Shown here piece after piece: positions 10,637 to 17,457 of a stretch of 36,540 nucleotides of DNA; the first letter of the stretch is position 1; every line of letters begins with the position of its first letter. The DNA is from an uncultured Verrucomicrobiota bacterium (GTDB lineage: Bacteria; Verrucomicrobiota; Verrucomicrobiia; Limisphaerales; UBA1319). A model generated the notes under the pieces. That model was not told the DNA's origin. It ran no database searches and saw only the letters and a program-made list of their open reading frames with translations. The stretch is taken from NCBI GenBank assembly GCA_903845125.1, contig CAIMWS010000421.1, forward strand, positions 1 through 36,540. The letters run 5' to 3'. The translations under genes and the position numbers were made by a program.

Positions 10637-11710
10637 CTAATTTTTGGCGGCCGGCGGCCGGAACCAGGCCGGCTCCTTATTGCTCAAGCCGTTGGTGGTC
10701 AGCATCACCAAATCGGCCGACCCGGCCGACTCCAAATCCACCGGCCCCGCGTGGTCCGCCCGCACCACCCCGATGTTCCACCCGGGAGCGTAAACGCCCA
10801 TGATGGGCGCGTAATCCGCCCCGAAGGTGCCGGGTTTGGTGGGGTCGCCTTTCCCCTCCGGCCCCCGGCTGAAGCAAAGGTAGCGGCCATCGGGCGACCA
10901 GTCGATATGGTAGGTTTGCAGGTGTTTGTCCTGGACGGCCACCCGGGGCTGGCCGGTGACGGGGTTTTCCGCCGCCAGGTCCAGCTCCGCCACGCCGAGT
11001 TCATTGTCGGTCATGCCCCAGGCGATGTGCCGGCCATCCGGGCTGATGCAGGGCCGGCAGCCGGTGAGCCGGGGCAGGTTGACGATCCGGCTGCCCCGGG
11101 CCTCGATCAGCAGGATCGCGTGCCCGAAGCCCATCCCCGCGTGCACCGTGGCGGCGATCCACTGGCCGTTGGGCGCGAAGCACGGGTTGTAAAGGTGATG
11201 CAGCCGGGCGCTGTTCGGGTGCGGCGTGGTTTGGCCCGTGGCCAGGTCGTAAAAGCTCATGCCCTTGGTGTAGTAATCGATCACGTTGAACTTCGGATAT
11301 TCCTGGGGCAGGAACCCGATGGTTTTGCCATCCGGGCTCCAAAACGGCTCGCGGGCGTGGTCCACCAGCTTTTTGCGGTGCCGGCCGTCATGGTCCATGA
11401 CCCACAGGCTGCGCACCGTGTCGCGGCCCTCCCCCTCGTCCGCCACGTAGCAGATCTGCCCGCCGCCCGCCGCCACCTGCGGGAAGTGCTCATGGATGCC
11501 CGGCGTCCCGGTCAGGTTCACCGGCTGCGAGCCATCGGCGTTCATGGAAAAGATTTCCCAATTGCCGTCCACATAACTTTCGTAGGCGATTTTGAAGGGC
11601 GTTTCCTTCAGCTGTTGCCGCAGGGAAACCGGGCCGGCGGCGCTCGCACCAATGGCCCAGGCCAGCGCGGCGGCCAGCGGCGGATTCAGGGACCGGGATC
11701 GTTTCATCAT
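10637..11710 (-). CDS. Exported TolB-like (PD40) six-bladed beta-propeller protein
   Basis: The frame is open to 11848, but the start chosen is the ATG at 11710 (or the adjacent ATG at 11707). There the product, about 357 residues, begins with a Sec signal (MKRSRSLNPPLAAALAWAIGA). The body consists of repeated PD40/WD40-like blades: NWEIFSMNADGSQPVNLT, FWSPDGKTIGF, CISPDGRHIAWG, WSPDGRYLCFSRG. This matches the TolB/DPP-IV propeller class without the TolB N-terminal domain or a peptidase domain. Such proteins often bind partners or oligosaccharides; one lineage (oligogalacturonate lyase) is catalytic, with a His/Gln Mn site, and could be considered because several His sit in the blades (RLHHLYNP, DKHLQTYHIDW). 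It is the first gene of the glycan operon, 12 bases before GH127. No Shine-Dalgarno is seen; TATTAT sits six bases before the ATG, so the mRNA may be leaderless. Confidence 0.88.
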   Translation of the reverse strand: MMKRSRSLNPPLAAALAWAIGASAAGPVSLRQQLKETPFKIAYESYVDGNWEIFSMNADGSQPVNLTGTPGIHEHFPQVAAGGGQICYVADEGEGRDTVRSLWVMDHDGRHRKKLVDHAREPFWSPDGKTIGFLPQEYPKFNVIDYYTKGMSFYDLATGQTTPHPNSARLHHLYNPCFAPNGQWIAATVHAGMGFGHAILLIEARGSRIVNLPRLTGCRPCISPDGRHIAWGMTDNELGVAELDLAAENPVTGQPRVAVQDKHLQTYHIDWSPDGRYLCFSRGPEGKGDPTKPGTFGADYAPIMGVYAPGWNIGVVRADHAGPVDLESAGSADLVMLTTNGLSNKEPAWFRPPAAKN

Positions 11711-11892
11711 GCCCGCATAATAGACCAGAGGCGCCCGCCTGGCGCAATACCGTCGTTGGGTTGCCGGGCCACCGAATTCCTGGCCCGGGAGGGTCCGCTG
11801 CCCGGCCGCCGCCCGGCCGCCACCAGGTGCCAGGAGGCGGTGCGCCAACTAATCATTGCTCCCGGGCGCAGGCTCCGCTTCAATGGTTGCCG
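11711..11892. promoter_or_regulatory. Divergent intergenic region between glycan operon and phosphoesterase gene
   Basis: These 182 bases separate the two divergent start codons, so both promoters must lie here or within the genes. On the minus strand, TATTAT (11723-11718) ends six bases before the ATG at 11710, a spacing that would place the transcription start at the A of the ATG. The best -35 candidate (TTGCGC) is poor and spaced 19 bases away. No convincing plus-strand promoter is visible. Confidence 0.35.
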
Positions 11893-12924
11893 ATGCTGAC
11901 ACGCCGTCGTTTTTTGACCATCCTGCCCGGAGCCTGGCTCGCCTCCCAAACCATTCCCCGGCGGCTCGCCGCCGGCCCGCTGGAAACCGGGGACGAAACC
12001 GCCATCCCGCCCGCCATTGGCGCCAGCCAGCGCGTGGCGGATCCCGCCCGGCAGCCACCCGTGGAATTGGTCCCGGCCTCCTCCTTGTACTGCAAAATAC
12101 TGCAGTTCACCGATCTTCACCTGCAGCAGAAAACCGAGGAACTGGACGCCGCCACCTTCAGCGATTGCCGCCAGCAGCTGGCGCGGCACCGGCCGGACTT
12201 GGTGGTGGTCACGGGGGATGCCTGGCACTCCAACCTGGAGGGAGCGGGCCGGCGGGGCCTGGAGCTGTTCATCAAAAACGCTTCCGGCTGGGGTGTGCCC
12301 TGGGCCTTTTGCTGGGGCAACCACGACCAGCTGGATGATTACCAGCGGGGCCACGACTTATTGGAAAGCGCGCCCCATTCCCTTTACCGCGGTGGCCAGG
12401 CCCACGGCCACTACCGGATCGAAATCCGCACCGCCCGCCCGGGCGGGAGCCTGGCCGCCCGCGGCGACCTGTTCCTGCTCAACAGCGGCGCCACCGGCCT
12501 GGGTGCATTTTCCCTGGGCTGGCTGCGGTCGGCCACCAGCCGCCTGCAAGCCACCCGGCCGGGGCCGCTGCCCGCTTTCGCCTTTTTCCACCTCCCCCTC
12601 CCGGATTACGAAAGCCGGATTGCCGGCGCCAATTTCCGCGGGCTCAAATTATCCCACGTGGACCCCCTGCAGACCCACCCCCAGGCGTATGCCACCCTGG
12701 CCGCCAGCCAAACCATTCGGGCCGGCTATTGCGGGCACTGCCATGTGAATGATTACACCCTCAAAACCAACGGCCCGGAGCTCGTGATGAGCCGCGCCAC
12801 CGGCCGGGCCAGCTTCGGGGAGGAATATGCGGCCAAGGGGGCCAAGCTCATCGAAATTGAACTGGCCACCGGCCAGTTCCAGCACCGGACGGTCTTCCCC
12901 AACGGCTCGGAATGGCTGGTGTGA
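11893..12924 (+). CDS. Tat-exported calcineurin-like metallophosphoesterase
   Basis: The frame is open from 11761, but the ATG at 11893 gives a 343-residue product beginning with a Tat-type signal (MLTRRRFLTILPGAWLAS), which decides the start. All metal-binding motifs are present: FTDLHLQ (Asp74, His76), VVTGDAW (Asp109), CWGNHDQ (Asn143, His144, Asp145), FFHLPLPDY (His233) and GHCHVND (His282, His284). The arrangement resembles purple-acid-phosphatase-like and DR1281-like exported phosphoesterases; the substrate is unknown. It is transcribed divergently from the glycan operon, which contains another phosphoesterase at 7007. Tat rather than Sec export suggests the metals are loaded in the cytoplasm. 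There is no strong terminator after the stop. Confidence 0.93.
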   Translation: MLTRRRFLTILPGAWLASQTIPRRLAAGPLETGDETAIPPAIGASQRVADPARQPPVELVPASSLYCKILQFTDLHLQQKTEELDAATFSDCRQQLARHRPDLVVVTGDAWHSNLEGAGRRGLELFIKNASGWGVPWAFCWGNHDQLDDYQRGHDLLESAPHSLYRGGQAHGHYRIEIRTARPGGSLAARGDLFLLNSGATGLGAFSLGWLRSATSRLQATRPGPLPAFAFFHLPLPDYESRIAGANFRGLKLSHVDPLQTHPQAYATLAASQTIRAGYCGHCHVNDYTLKTNGPELVMSRATGRASFGEEYAAKGAKLIEIELATGQFQHRTVFPNGSEWLV

Positions 12925-13369
12925 TCCGCCTGCCCAAGCGCCCGCCGGCCCCGGCATCCAACGCCCGGATAAGCCAGCGGCGGCCGAGCCGGCGCCGAGC
13001 CATATCCACCACCAGGTACATTGCGCCCAGTACATTTGGAACCCGTCGGGCTTCAAAAAAGTAAAATGGCGTATGTCTCCCCGGTCATTTATACTTGGCT
13101 GAGTGTTTAGCGCACAGGGGAAGCAATTTGGTTGCCCGCCGCTGCCGCGGATGTCATTCTAGCCAGTGTAGGCCAGCCAACTCGGGTGCGGCAGGCATCC
13201 CCAGTGGTGGCCCCGGCAAGCGGCATCCTACCCCCGGGAATCCCGGGCCAGGTGGGGTTTTTACATGCTGTTGCTGCTGGACCCAACGGCCGTCCCGGAT
13301 GGCTGTTTATTGAAGTTATTTTTGGTTTTTGGTGATCGATCTATATCACATATCCATTATCTGGCTTTT
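12925..13369 (+). other. 445-base gene-free leader upstream of prsR
   Basis: No credible gene is seen. The left part (12925-13060) is GC-rich filler. TATACT at 13090-13095 is a good -10 hexamer but has a poor -35 (TGGCGT, 17-base spacer). From about 13100 to 13260 the sequence is able to fold heavily, with the perfect hairpin CCCGGGAATCCCGGG, and it ends in GGGG followed by TTTTT (13257-13261). An AT-rich stretch (about 13300-13369) adjoins the prsR start and contains the dyad GTGAT-N8-ATCAC (13332-13336 with 13345-13349). This could be a long regulated leader. No known riboswitch could be matched. Confidence 0.4.
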
Positions 13370-14737
13370 ATGAAACCGGCTCTGTTGATTGTAGAAGATG
13401 CCGAGGACATCCGTTCCCAGATGAAATGGGCGCTGGCTGGTGATTACCAGGTGTTCCTGGCTGAAGACCGCGCTTCCGCCGTCAAGTGTTTCGCGGAACA
13501 ACGCCCCTTGGTGGTGCTGCTGGACCTGGGTTTGCCGCCCGCCATAGCCGATAATTCCGAGGGACTCAACACTTTGGCGGAAATCCTCGCCCTCGAAGCC
13601 GCCACCAAGGTCGTCATTGCCTCCGGGCAGGCGGACCGGCCCAACGCCCTGGCCGCCATCGGGCAGGGCGCTTACGATTTCATGTGCAAACCGGTGGAAA
13701 TCGCCGAGCTGAAGATCATCCTGAAACGCGCCTTTTACGTGGCCCAGATCGAGCGCGAATTCCGCACCCTGCAAGCCCGGCAGGCGGCCAGCGACGAGTC
13801 CGCCATCGGGCTGCTGGGCACCAGCGCCCCCATGCAGGAAGTCATCGCCAAAGTCAGGAAAGTGGCCCCCTCCTCCGCCCCGGTATTGATCCTGGGCGAG
13901 AGCGGCACGGGCAAGGAAATGACTTCCCGCGCCATCCACAGCCTGAGCCCGCGCAAAAACGCCCCCCTGGTCACCATCAACTGCGCCGCCATTCCGGAGG
14001 CGCTCCTGGAAAGCGAGCTTTTCGGCCACGAGAAAGGCGCCTTCACCGGGGCCCACGCCCAGCGACCGGGCCGCATCGAAGCCGCCCATGAGGGAACCCT
14101 GTTCCTGGATGAAATTGGGGATCTGCCCCTGCCACTCCAGGCCAAACTGCTCCGTTTCCTTCAGGAATCGACCATCGAGCGGGTCGGCGGCCGCAAAACC
14201 ATCACGGTCGATGCCCGGGTGGTTGCCGCCACCAATGTGGACTTGGGCCAGGCGACCGCGGAAGGCAAATTCCGCGAGGACTTGTTCTACCGCCTGGCCG
14301 TCATCACCATCAAGATGCCGGCCCTGCGGGAGCGCCCCAACGACATCATCCTGCTGGCCAAGGCATTTCTGAAGCGGTTCGCTGAAAAAGAGCACAAAAT
14401 TGGCTGCCACTTCAGCCGCCCGGCCCTGGTGGCCCTCGGCGAATATGGCTGGCCGGGGAATGTCCGCGAACTGGAAAACCGGGTCAAACGCGCGGTGATC
14501 ATGGCCGATGGCAAAGCCTTGACGCCGGCCGATCTGGAATTGGCGCCGCAGGAGAATCCCGGGCAGGTCCGCACGCTCCGGGAAGCACGGGAAGAACTGG
14601 ACCGCCGGATGCTTTCCCACGCCCTGGCGCGGAATAACGGCAAAATCGCCCCCGCCGCCGCCGAACTCGGCATCAGCCGCCCCACTTTCTATGAGATCAT
14701 GGAAAGGCTCGGTTTCGAGAAGCAACCTTCCGATTGA
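13370..14737 (+). CDS. prsR: PEP-CTERM-box response regulator, sigma-54 activator (PrsR-like)
   Basis: The ATG at 13370 gives 455 residues starting directly with the receiver; the frame is open further upstream, but that part is not conserved-looking. The receiver has acidic residues at LIVEDAEDI, phospho-acceptor Asp52 in LLDLGLPP and Lys107 in FMCKP. The AAA+ domain has Walker A GESGTGKE (176-183), the sigma-54 contact loop GAFTGA (223-228), Walker B LFLDEIG (244-250) and NVRELENRVKRAV. A Fis-type HTH closes the protein (KIAPAAAELGISRPTFYEIM). The receiver wording (LLDLGLPP, SEGLNTL, ASGQADRPNALAAIGQGAYDF.CKP) is characteristic of PrsR, the regulator tied to exosortase/PEP-CTERM systems and exopolysaccharide. 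Its usual kinase PrsK is not in the window. The M14 peptidase gene follows 219 bases later. The family is certain; the PrsR subtype is quite likely. Confidence 0.9.
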   Translation: MKPALLIVEDAEDIRSQMKWALAGDYQVFLAEDRASAVKCFAEQRPLVVLLDLGLPPAIADNSEGLNTLAEILALEAATKVVIASGQADRPNALAAIGQGAYDFMCKPVEIAELKIILKRAFYVAQIEREFRTLQARQAASDESAIGLLGTSAPMQEVIAKVRKVAPSSAPVLILGESGTGKEMTSRAIHSLSPRKNAPLVTINCAAIPEALLESELFGHEKGAFTGAHAQRPGRIEAAHEGTLFLDEIGDLPLPLQAKLLRFLQESTIERVGGRKTITVDARVVAATNVDLGQATAEGKFREDLFYRLAVITIKMPALRERPNDIILLAKAFLKRFAEKEHKIGCHFSRPALVALGEYGWPGNVRELENRVKRAVIMADGKALTPADLELAPQENPGQVRTLREAREELDRRMLSHALARNNGKIAPAAAELGISRPTFYEIMERLGFEKQPSD

Positions 14738-14908
14738 TGGGGCCCGGAGCCGGGCGCCTGCGGTGGGGAGGGAAGGGATGGCGCCGCCGGTTTCTGCGCT
14801 GGCCGGGAAACGCGCCCGGAATTCTGATCGGAGCGGAAAAAGTGGCGGATGACGATGGTTTTGCCCAAAATGATCCCCCGCGCCCGGCGGCTGCGGCATC
14901 CCTTTGGG

Positions 14909-14929
14909 ATTCCCGGAGAAACCGGGAAT
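14909..14929 (+). promoter_or_regulatory. Perfect 8-bp hairpin in the leader of the M14 peptidase gene
   Basis: ATTCCCGG, loop AGAAA, CCGGGAAT forms a perfect 8-bp stem whose end lies 27 bases before the ATG at 14957. It has no T-run, so it is not a standard terminator. It may be a processing or mRNA-stability element between prsR and the peptidase gene. Confidence 0.4.
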
Positions 14930-14956
14930 GGCCTTGAACAACGCCCAGGACAAAAA

Positions 14957-16096
14957 ATGAAACAAGCGAAATGGATCACGGCGGTTCTCTGCCTGGCCGG
15001 GGTGGGCCTGGCTGCCGCACCGCGCACCGGGATGACCTATGCCGAGGCGCAGGCCCGCCTTCCGCAACGGCAGCTCCCTCGCTTTTGGGCCGGAAAAATG
15101 GAGGATCTGTCCGGGCGGCTCAGCCGCTGGAAAACACCGGAGATCCGGATCATCGCCCGTTCCCCGGGCGGGCGGCCGCTGCACCTGATCCAATTCGGCT
15201 CCTCCAGCCGCCCGCCGGCCCTGGCCAATTTCAATTCCGCCATCGGCGCCCGGGAGCCTGCCGCTTATTGCGACGCGGCGGCGCGGAAACAGCCGGTGGT
15301 CCTGTTCCTCGGGCCGGTGCATGGCCACGAGGTGGAAGCCCTGACCGGCCTGGTGAACCTGGCCGAGATCATGGAAACCGGCCGCGACCTGCGGGGCCGG
15401 GACCAATCCGGCCTGCACGCCTTGGGGCGGCGCTGCCTGGTCCTGATTATTCCGGCGGGGAATCCGGACGGGACCGCCCGCTTCCAACCCGGCGCCCTGC
15501 AAGGCCTGGCGGGCGCCGACCTGCGGTTCTGGGGCCAGGGGACCTGGAGCGACCACTCCTTCTGCGATTGGCCCGGCTGCAAACGCCAGCATCCCATGGT
15601 CGGCGCAAACATCGGCTTCCTCGGCTGCTATTTCAATGACCAGGGGATCAACCCCATGCATGATGAGTTTTTCGAGCCGATGGGTCCGGAATCCCGGGCC
15701 ATCTTGAAGGTGGCCAAAGAAACCGCGCCGGACCTCGCGGTGTCTTTGCATAGCCACGAAAGCAAACCGGCCTTGCTGCGGCCGGCCTACGTCCCGCTGG
15801 AAATTCAGGAAAGCGTGCGCCAGCTGGCCCGGGAAACTTATACGCTCCTGGAACAGCGTGGCCTGCCGCACGCCGAGCCTTTCACGCCCGCGCCGGAAAA
15901 GGGGCCGCATCCGGAGCCTTTTAACCTGGCCAGTGCCCTGTATCACATCTCCGGCGCTGCCGCCTTCACTTTCGAGTGCCCACATGGCCTGGCGGAGGAA
16001 ACCGCCTGCCCGGCCAGCCTGGAGCAGATCCTGGACATCCAGCTGACCCTCTACGAAGCCATGCTGCGTTGGGCGCTGGACCGAAAAACACCTTGA
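14957..16096 (+). CDS. Exported M14-family zinc carboxypeptidase-like protein
   Basis: The ATG at 14957 is preferred over the upstream open frame. It is preceded by CCAGGA about 7 bases away and starts a signal peptide (MKQAKWITAVLCLAGVGLAA), giving 379 residues. The zinc site of M14 peptidases is visible: HGHEVEA supplies His122 and Glu125, and SLHSHES supplies the third ligand (His265 or His267). The catalytic glutamate is probably Glu340 in FTFECPHG, and NPDG (169-172) and GANIGFLGC fit the substrate pocket. Related proteins are carboxypeptidases, succinylglutamate desuccinylase-like enzymes or gamma-D-Glu-diaminopimelate peptidases; export favours peptide or peptidoglycan turnover, but this is not decided. 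A run of Cys residues (YCDA, SFCDWPGCK, GCYF) hints at disulfides. It lies 219 bases after prsR and could be co-transcribed with it. Confidence 0.9.
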   Translation: MKQAKWITAVLCLAGVGLAAAPRTGMTYAEAQARLPQRQLPRFWAGKMEDLSGRLSRWKTPEIRIIARSPGGRPLHLIQFGSSSRPPALANFNSAIGAREPAAYCDAAARKQPVVLFLGPVHGHEVEALTGLVNLAEIMETGRDLRGRDQSGLHALGRRCLVLIIPAGNPDGTARFQPGALQGLAGADLRFWGQGTWSDHSFCDWPGCKRQHPMVGANIGFLGCYFNDQGINPMHDEFFEPMGPESRAILKVAKETAPDLAVSLHSHESKPALLRPAYVPLEIQESVRQLARETYTLLEQRGLPHAEPFTPAPEKGPHPEPFNLASALYHISGAAAFTFECPHGLAEETACPASLEQILDIQLTLYEAMLRWALDRKTP

Positions 16097-16207
16097 CGGT
16101 CATTCATAATGTGGCCACGCCGCTGGCCAGTTCCAAGGCGGATTTCCCCAGTCAGCGCCTGGCCGCTGGCCACGGGCTTTTTCTCTGGTTCGAACCTTTT
16201 TTCCTAG

Positions 16208-16236
16208 TTGACCCCGCTCCGGGGTTTGTTTAGAGT
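16208..16236 (+). promoter_or_regulatory. Sigma-70-type promoter of the tRNA-Leu gene
   Basis: TTGACC (16208-16213), a spacer of exactly 17 bases, and TAGAGT (16231-16236) form a plausible promoter. The transcription start would fall near 16243, about 30 bases before the mature tRNA end at 16273. The spacer overlaps the hairpin listed separately at 16211-16231. Confidence 0.55.
16211..16231 (+). terminator. Possible intrinsic terminator after the M14 peptidase gene
   Basis: ACCCCG-CTC-CGGGGT forms a 6-bp stem followed by TTGTTT. It lies 115 bases past the peptidase stop and coincides with the -35 and spacer of the tRNA promoter, so one of the two readings may be accidental. An upstream wide inverted repeat (GTGGCCA at 16111, TGGCCAC at 16167) followed by TTTTT at 16178 is a weaker alternative. 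Confidence 0.35.
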
Positions 16237-16272
16237 TTCTGAAAGCTGCCGGGTAGGGCAGGCCAATTGGGT

Positions 16273-16359
16273 GCCGACGTGGCGGAATTGGCAGACGCGC
16301 TAGACTCAAAATCTAGTGCCCGGAAGGGCATGGGGGTTCGACCCCCTCCGTCGGCACCA
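16273..16359 (+). tRNA. tRNA-Leu (anticodon CAA)
   Basis: The 87-base gene includes an encoded 3' CCA. The 7-bp acceptor stem GCCGACG pairs with CGTCGGC, followed by discriminator A. The anticodon stem CTAGA/TCTAG encloses the loop CTCAAAA with anticodon CAA at 16307-16309, which reads UUG leucine codons. The long variable arm (GCCC-GGAA-GGGC) confirms class II, and the T arm has the TTCGACC loop. It stands alone, with a promoter upstream; after it comes only a T-rich stretch (16360-16385) without a clear hairpin. Confidence 0.98.
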
Positions 16360-16482
16360 TTTCTTTTTTCAGTTTCCTCTTTTCTTCCACGCTGGCTGTT
16401 CCAGGCTGGCGCTGGTTGCCGGATCGCCAGGTTCCGTTTGGAAAGGCTGGCTTCGGGCCGGGCGCCAGGCCACACTCGCGCC

Positions 16483-17433
16483 ATGAATATGCTGGTGACT
16501 GGCGGGGCGGGATTCATTGGCTCACACCTGGTGGAGGCGTTGCTGCGCGCGGGCCACCGGGTTTGGGCGCTGGACGATTGCAACAGCTTCTACGATCCGG
16601 CGCTCAAGCAGCGCAACCTCCACGAACTGGAAGCTTTGGGCAAGCCATTCGTTTTCCTCCCCGGCGACATCACCGACCCAGCCCGGGTGGAGGAGGTGTT
16701 CGGGAGCCAAAGCTTCGACCAGGTAATTCACCTGGCGGCGCGGGCGGGGGTGCGGCCCAGCCTCGAGGAACCCGCCCTCTACCAGCGGGTGAACGTGGAG
16801 GGCACCGTGAACCTGCTCGAGGCCGCGCGGCGCCGGGGCATCCGCAAAATCACCATCGCCTCCTCCTCCTCGGTTTACGGGGTGAACGCCAAGGTGCCGT
16901 TTTCGGAAAGCGACCCCATTTTCCAGCCCATCTCCCCCTACGCGGCCAGCAAGCTGGCCTGCGAGGCGCTGGGCCATGTGTATCATCACGTTTACGGAAT
17001 GGATGTGGCCATGCTCCGGTTTTTCACCGTTTACGGGCCACGCCAGCGGCCGGACCTGGCGATCCACAAATTCGCCCGGCTGATGCGCGCGGGCCGGGCC
17101 ATCCCGCTGTTCGGGGACGGTTCCACCAGCCGGGACTACACCTATGTGAGCGACACCATCGCCGGCATCCTGGCCTGCACGCAGCGCGAGTTTGGCTTTG
17201 AGATTTTCAACCTGGGCGGGTCGCAGCCCGTGCCTTTGCGGCGGTTGGTGGAACTGCTGGAGCAGGCGCTGGGCAGCCCGGCCCGGATCGACTGGCAGCC
17301 ACCCCAGCCGGGCGATGTGCCGGTGACTTTCGCGGACCTTGCCAAAGCGCGGTCCCGCCTGGGCTACCAGCCGCAAGTCCCGATCGAGGACGGGATAGCC
17401 CGGTTCGCCCGCTGGTTCCGCACGACGGCTTGA
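16483..17433 (+). CDS. NAD-dependent epimerase, UDP-glucuronate 4-epimerase-like
   Basis: The frame is open through the tRNA from 16267, but the ATG at 16483 gives a normal 316-residue extended SDR enzyme beginning with the Rossmann motif TGGAGFIGSH (residues 6-15). The second part of the NAD site is DDCNSFYDPALKQRN, whose wording is typical of UDP-glucuronate or UDP-galacturonate 4-epimerases. HLAARAGVRPS follows, then the serine block ASSSSVYG and the catalytic pair Tyr153/Lys157 in YAASK. The C-terminal part has VYGPRQRPDLAIHKFARLM and GDGSTSRDYTYVSD. The expected reaction is interconversion of a UDP-hexuronate or UDP-hexose at C4, in the cytoplasm, feeding exopolysaccharide or lipopolysaccharide synthesis. 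It stands between the tRNA and a convergent gene 24 bases away and has no obvious operon partner. No strong Shine-Dalgarno is visible. Confidence 0.93.
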   Translation: MNMLVTGGAGFIGSHLVEALLRAGHRVWALDDCNSFYDPALKQRNLHELEALGKPFVFLPGDITDPARVEEVFGSQSFDQVIHLAARAGVRPSLEEPALYQRVNVEGTVNLLEAARRRGIRKITIASSSSVYGVNAKVPFSESDPIFQPISPYAASKLACEALGHVYHHVYGMDVAMLRFFTVYGPRQRPDLAIHKFARLMRAGRAIPLFGDGSTSRDYTYVSDTIAGILACTQREFGFEIFNLGGSQPVPLRRLVELLEQALGSPARIDWQPPQPGDVPVTFADLAKARSRLGYQPQVPIEDGIARFARWFRTTA

Positions 17434-17457
17434 AGGCGGCCCGGGCCGGGCGCGGCC

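Noticed and set aside
13100-13260. Possible cyclic-di-GMP or cobalamin riboswitch upstream of prsR
   Set aside because: GCGCACAGGGG and an AGCCAG...GCCA stretch recall parts of these classes, but the other conserved blocks are missing or misspaced. It is kept only as an unexplained leader.
16267-16482. N-terminal extension of the epimerase through the tRNA
   Set aside because: The open frame merely reads through the tRNA gene. The Rossmann motif starts six residues after the ATG at 16483, the normal place.
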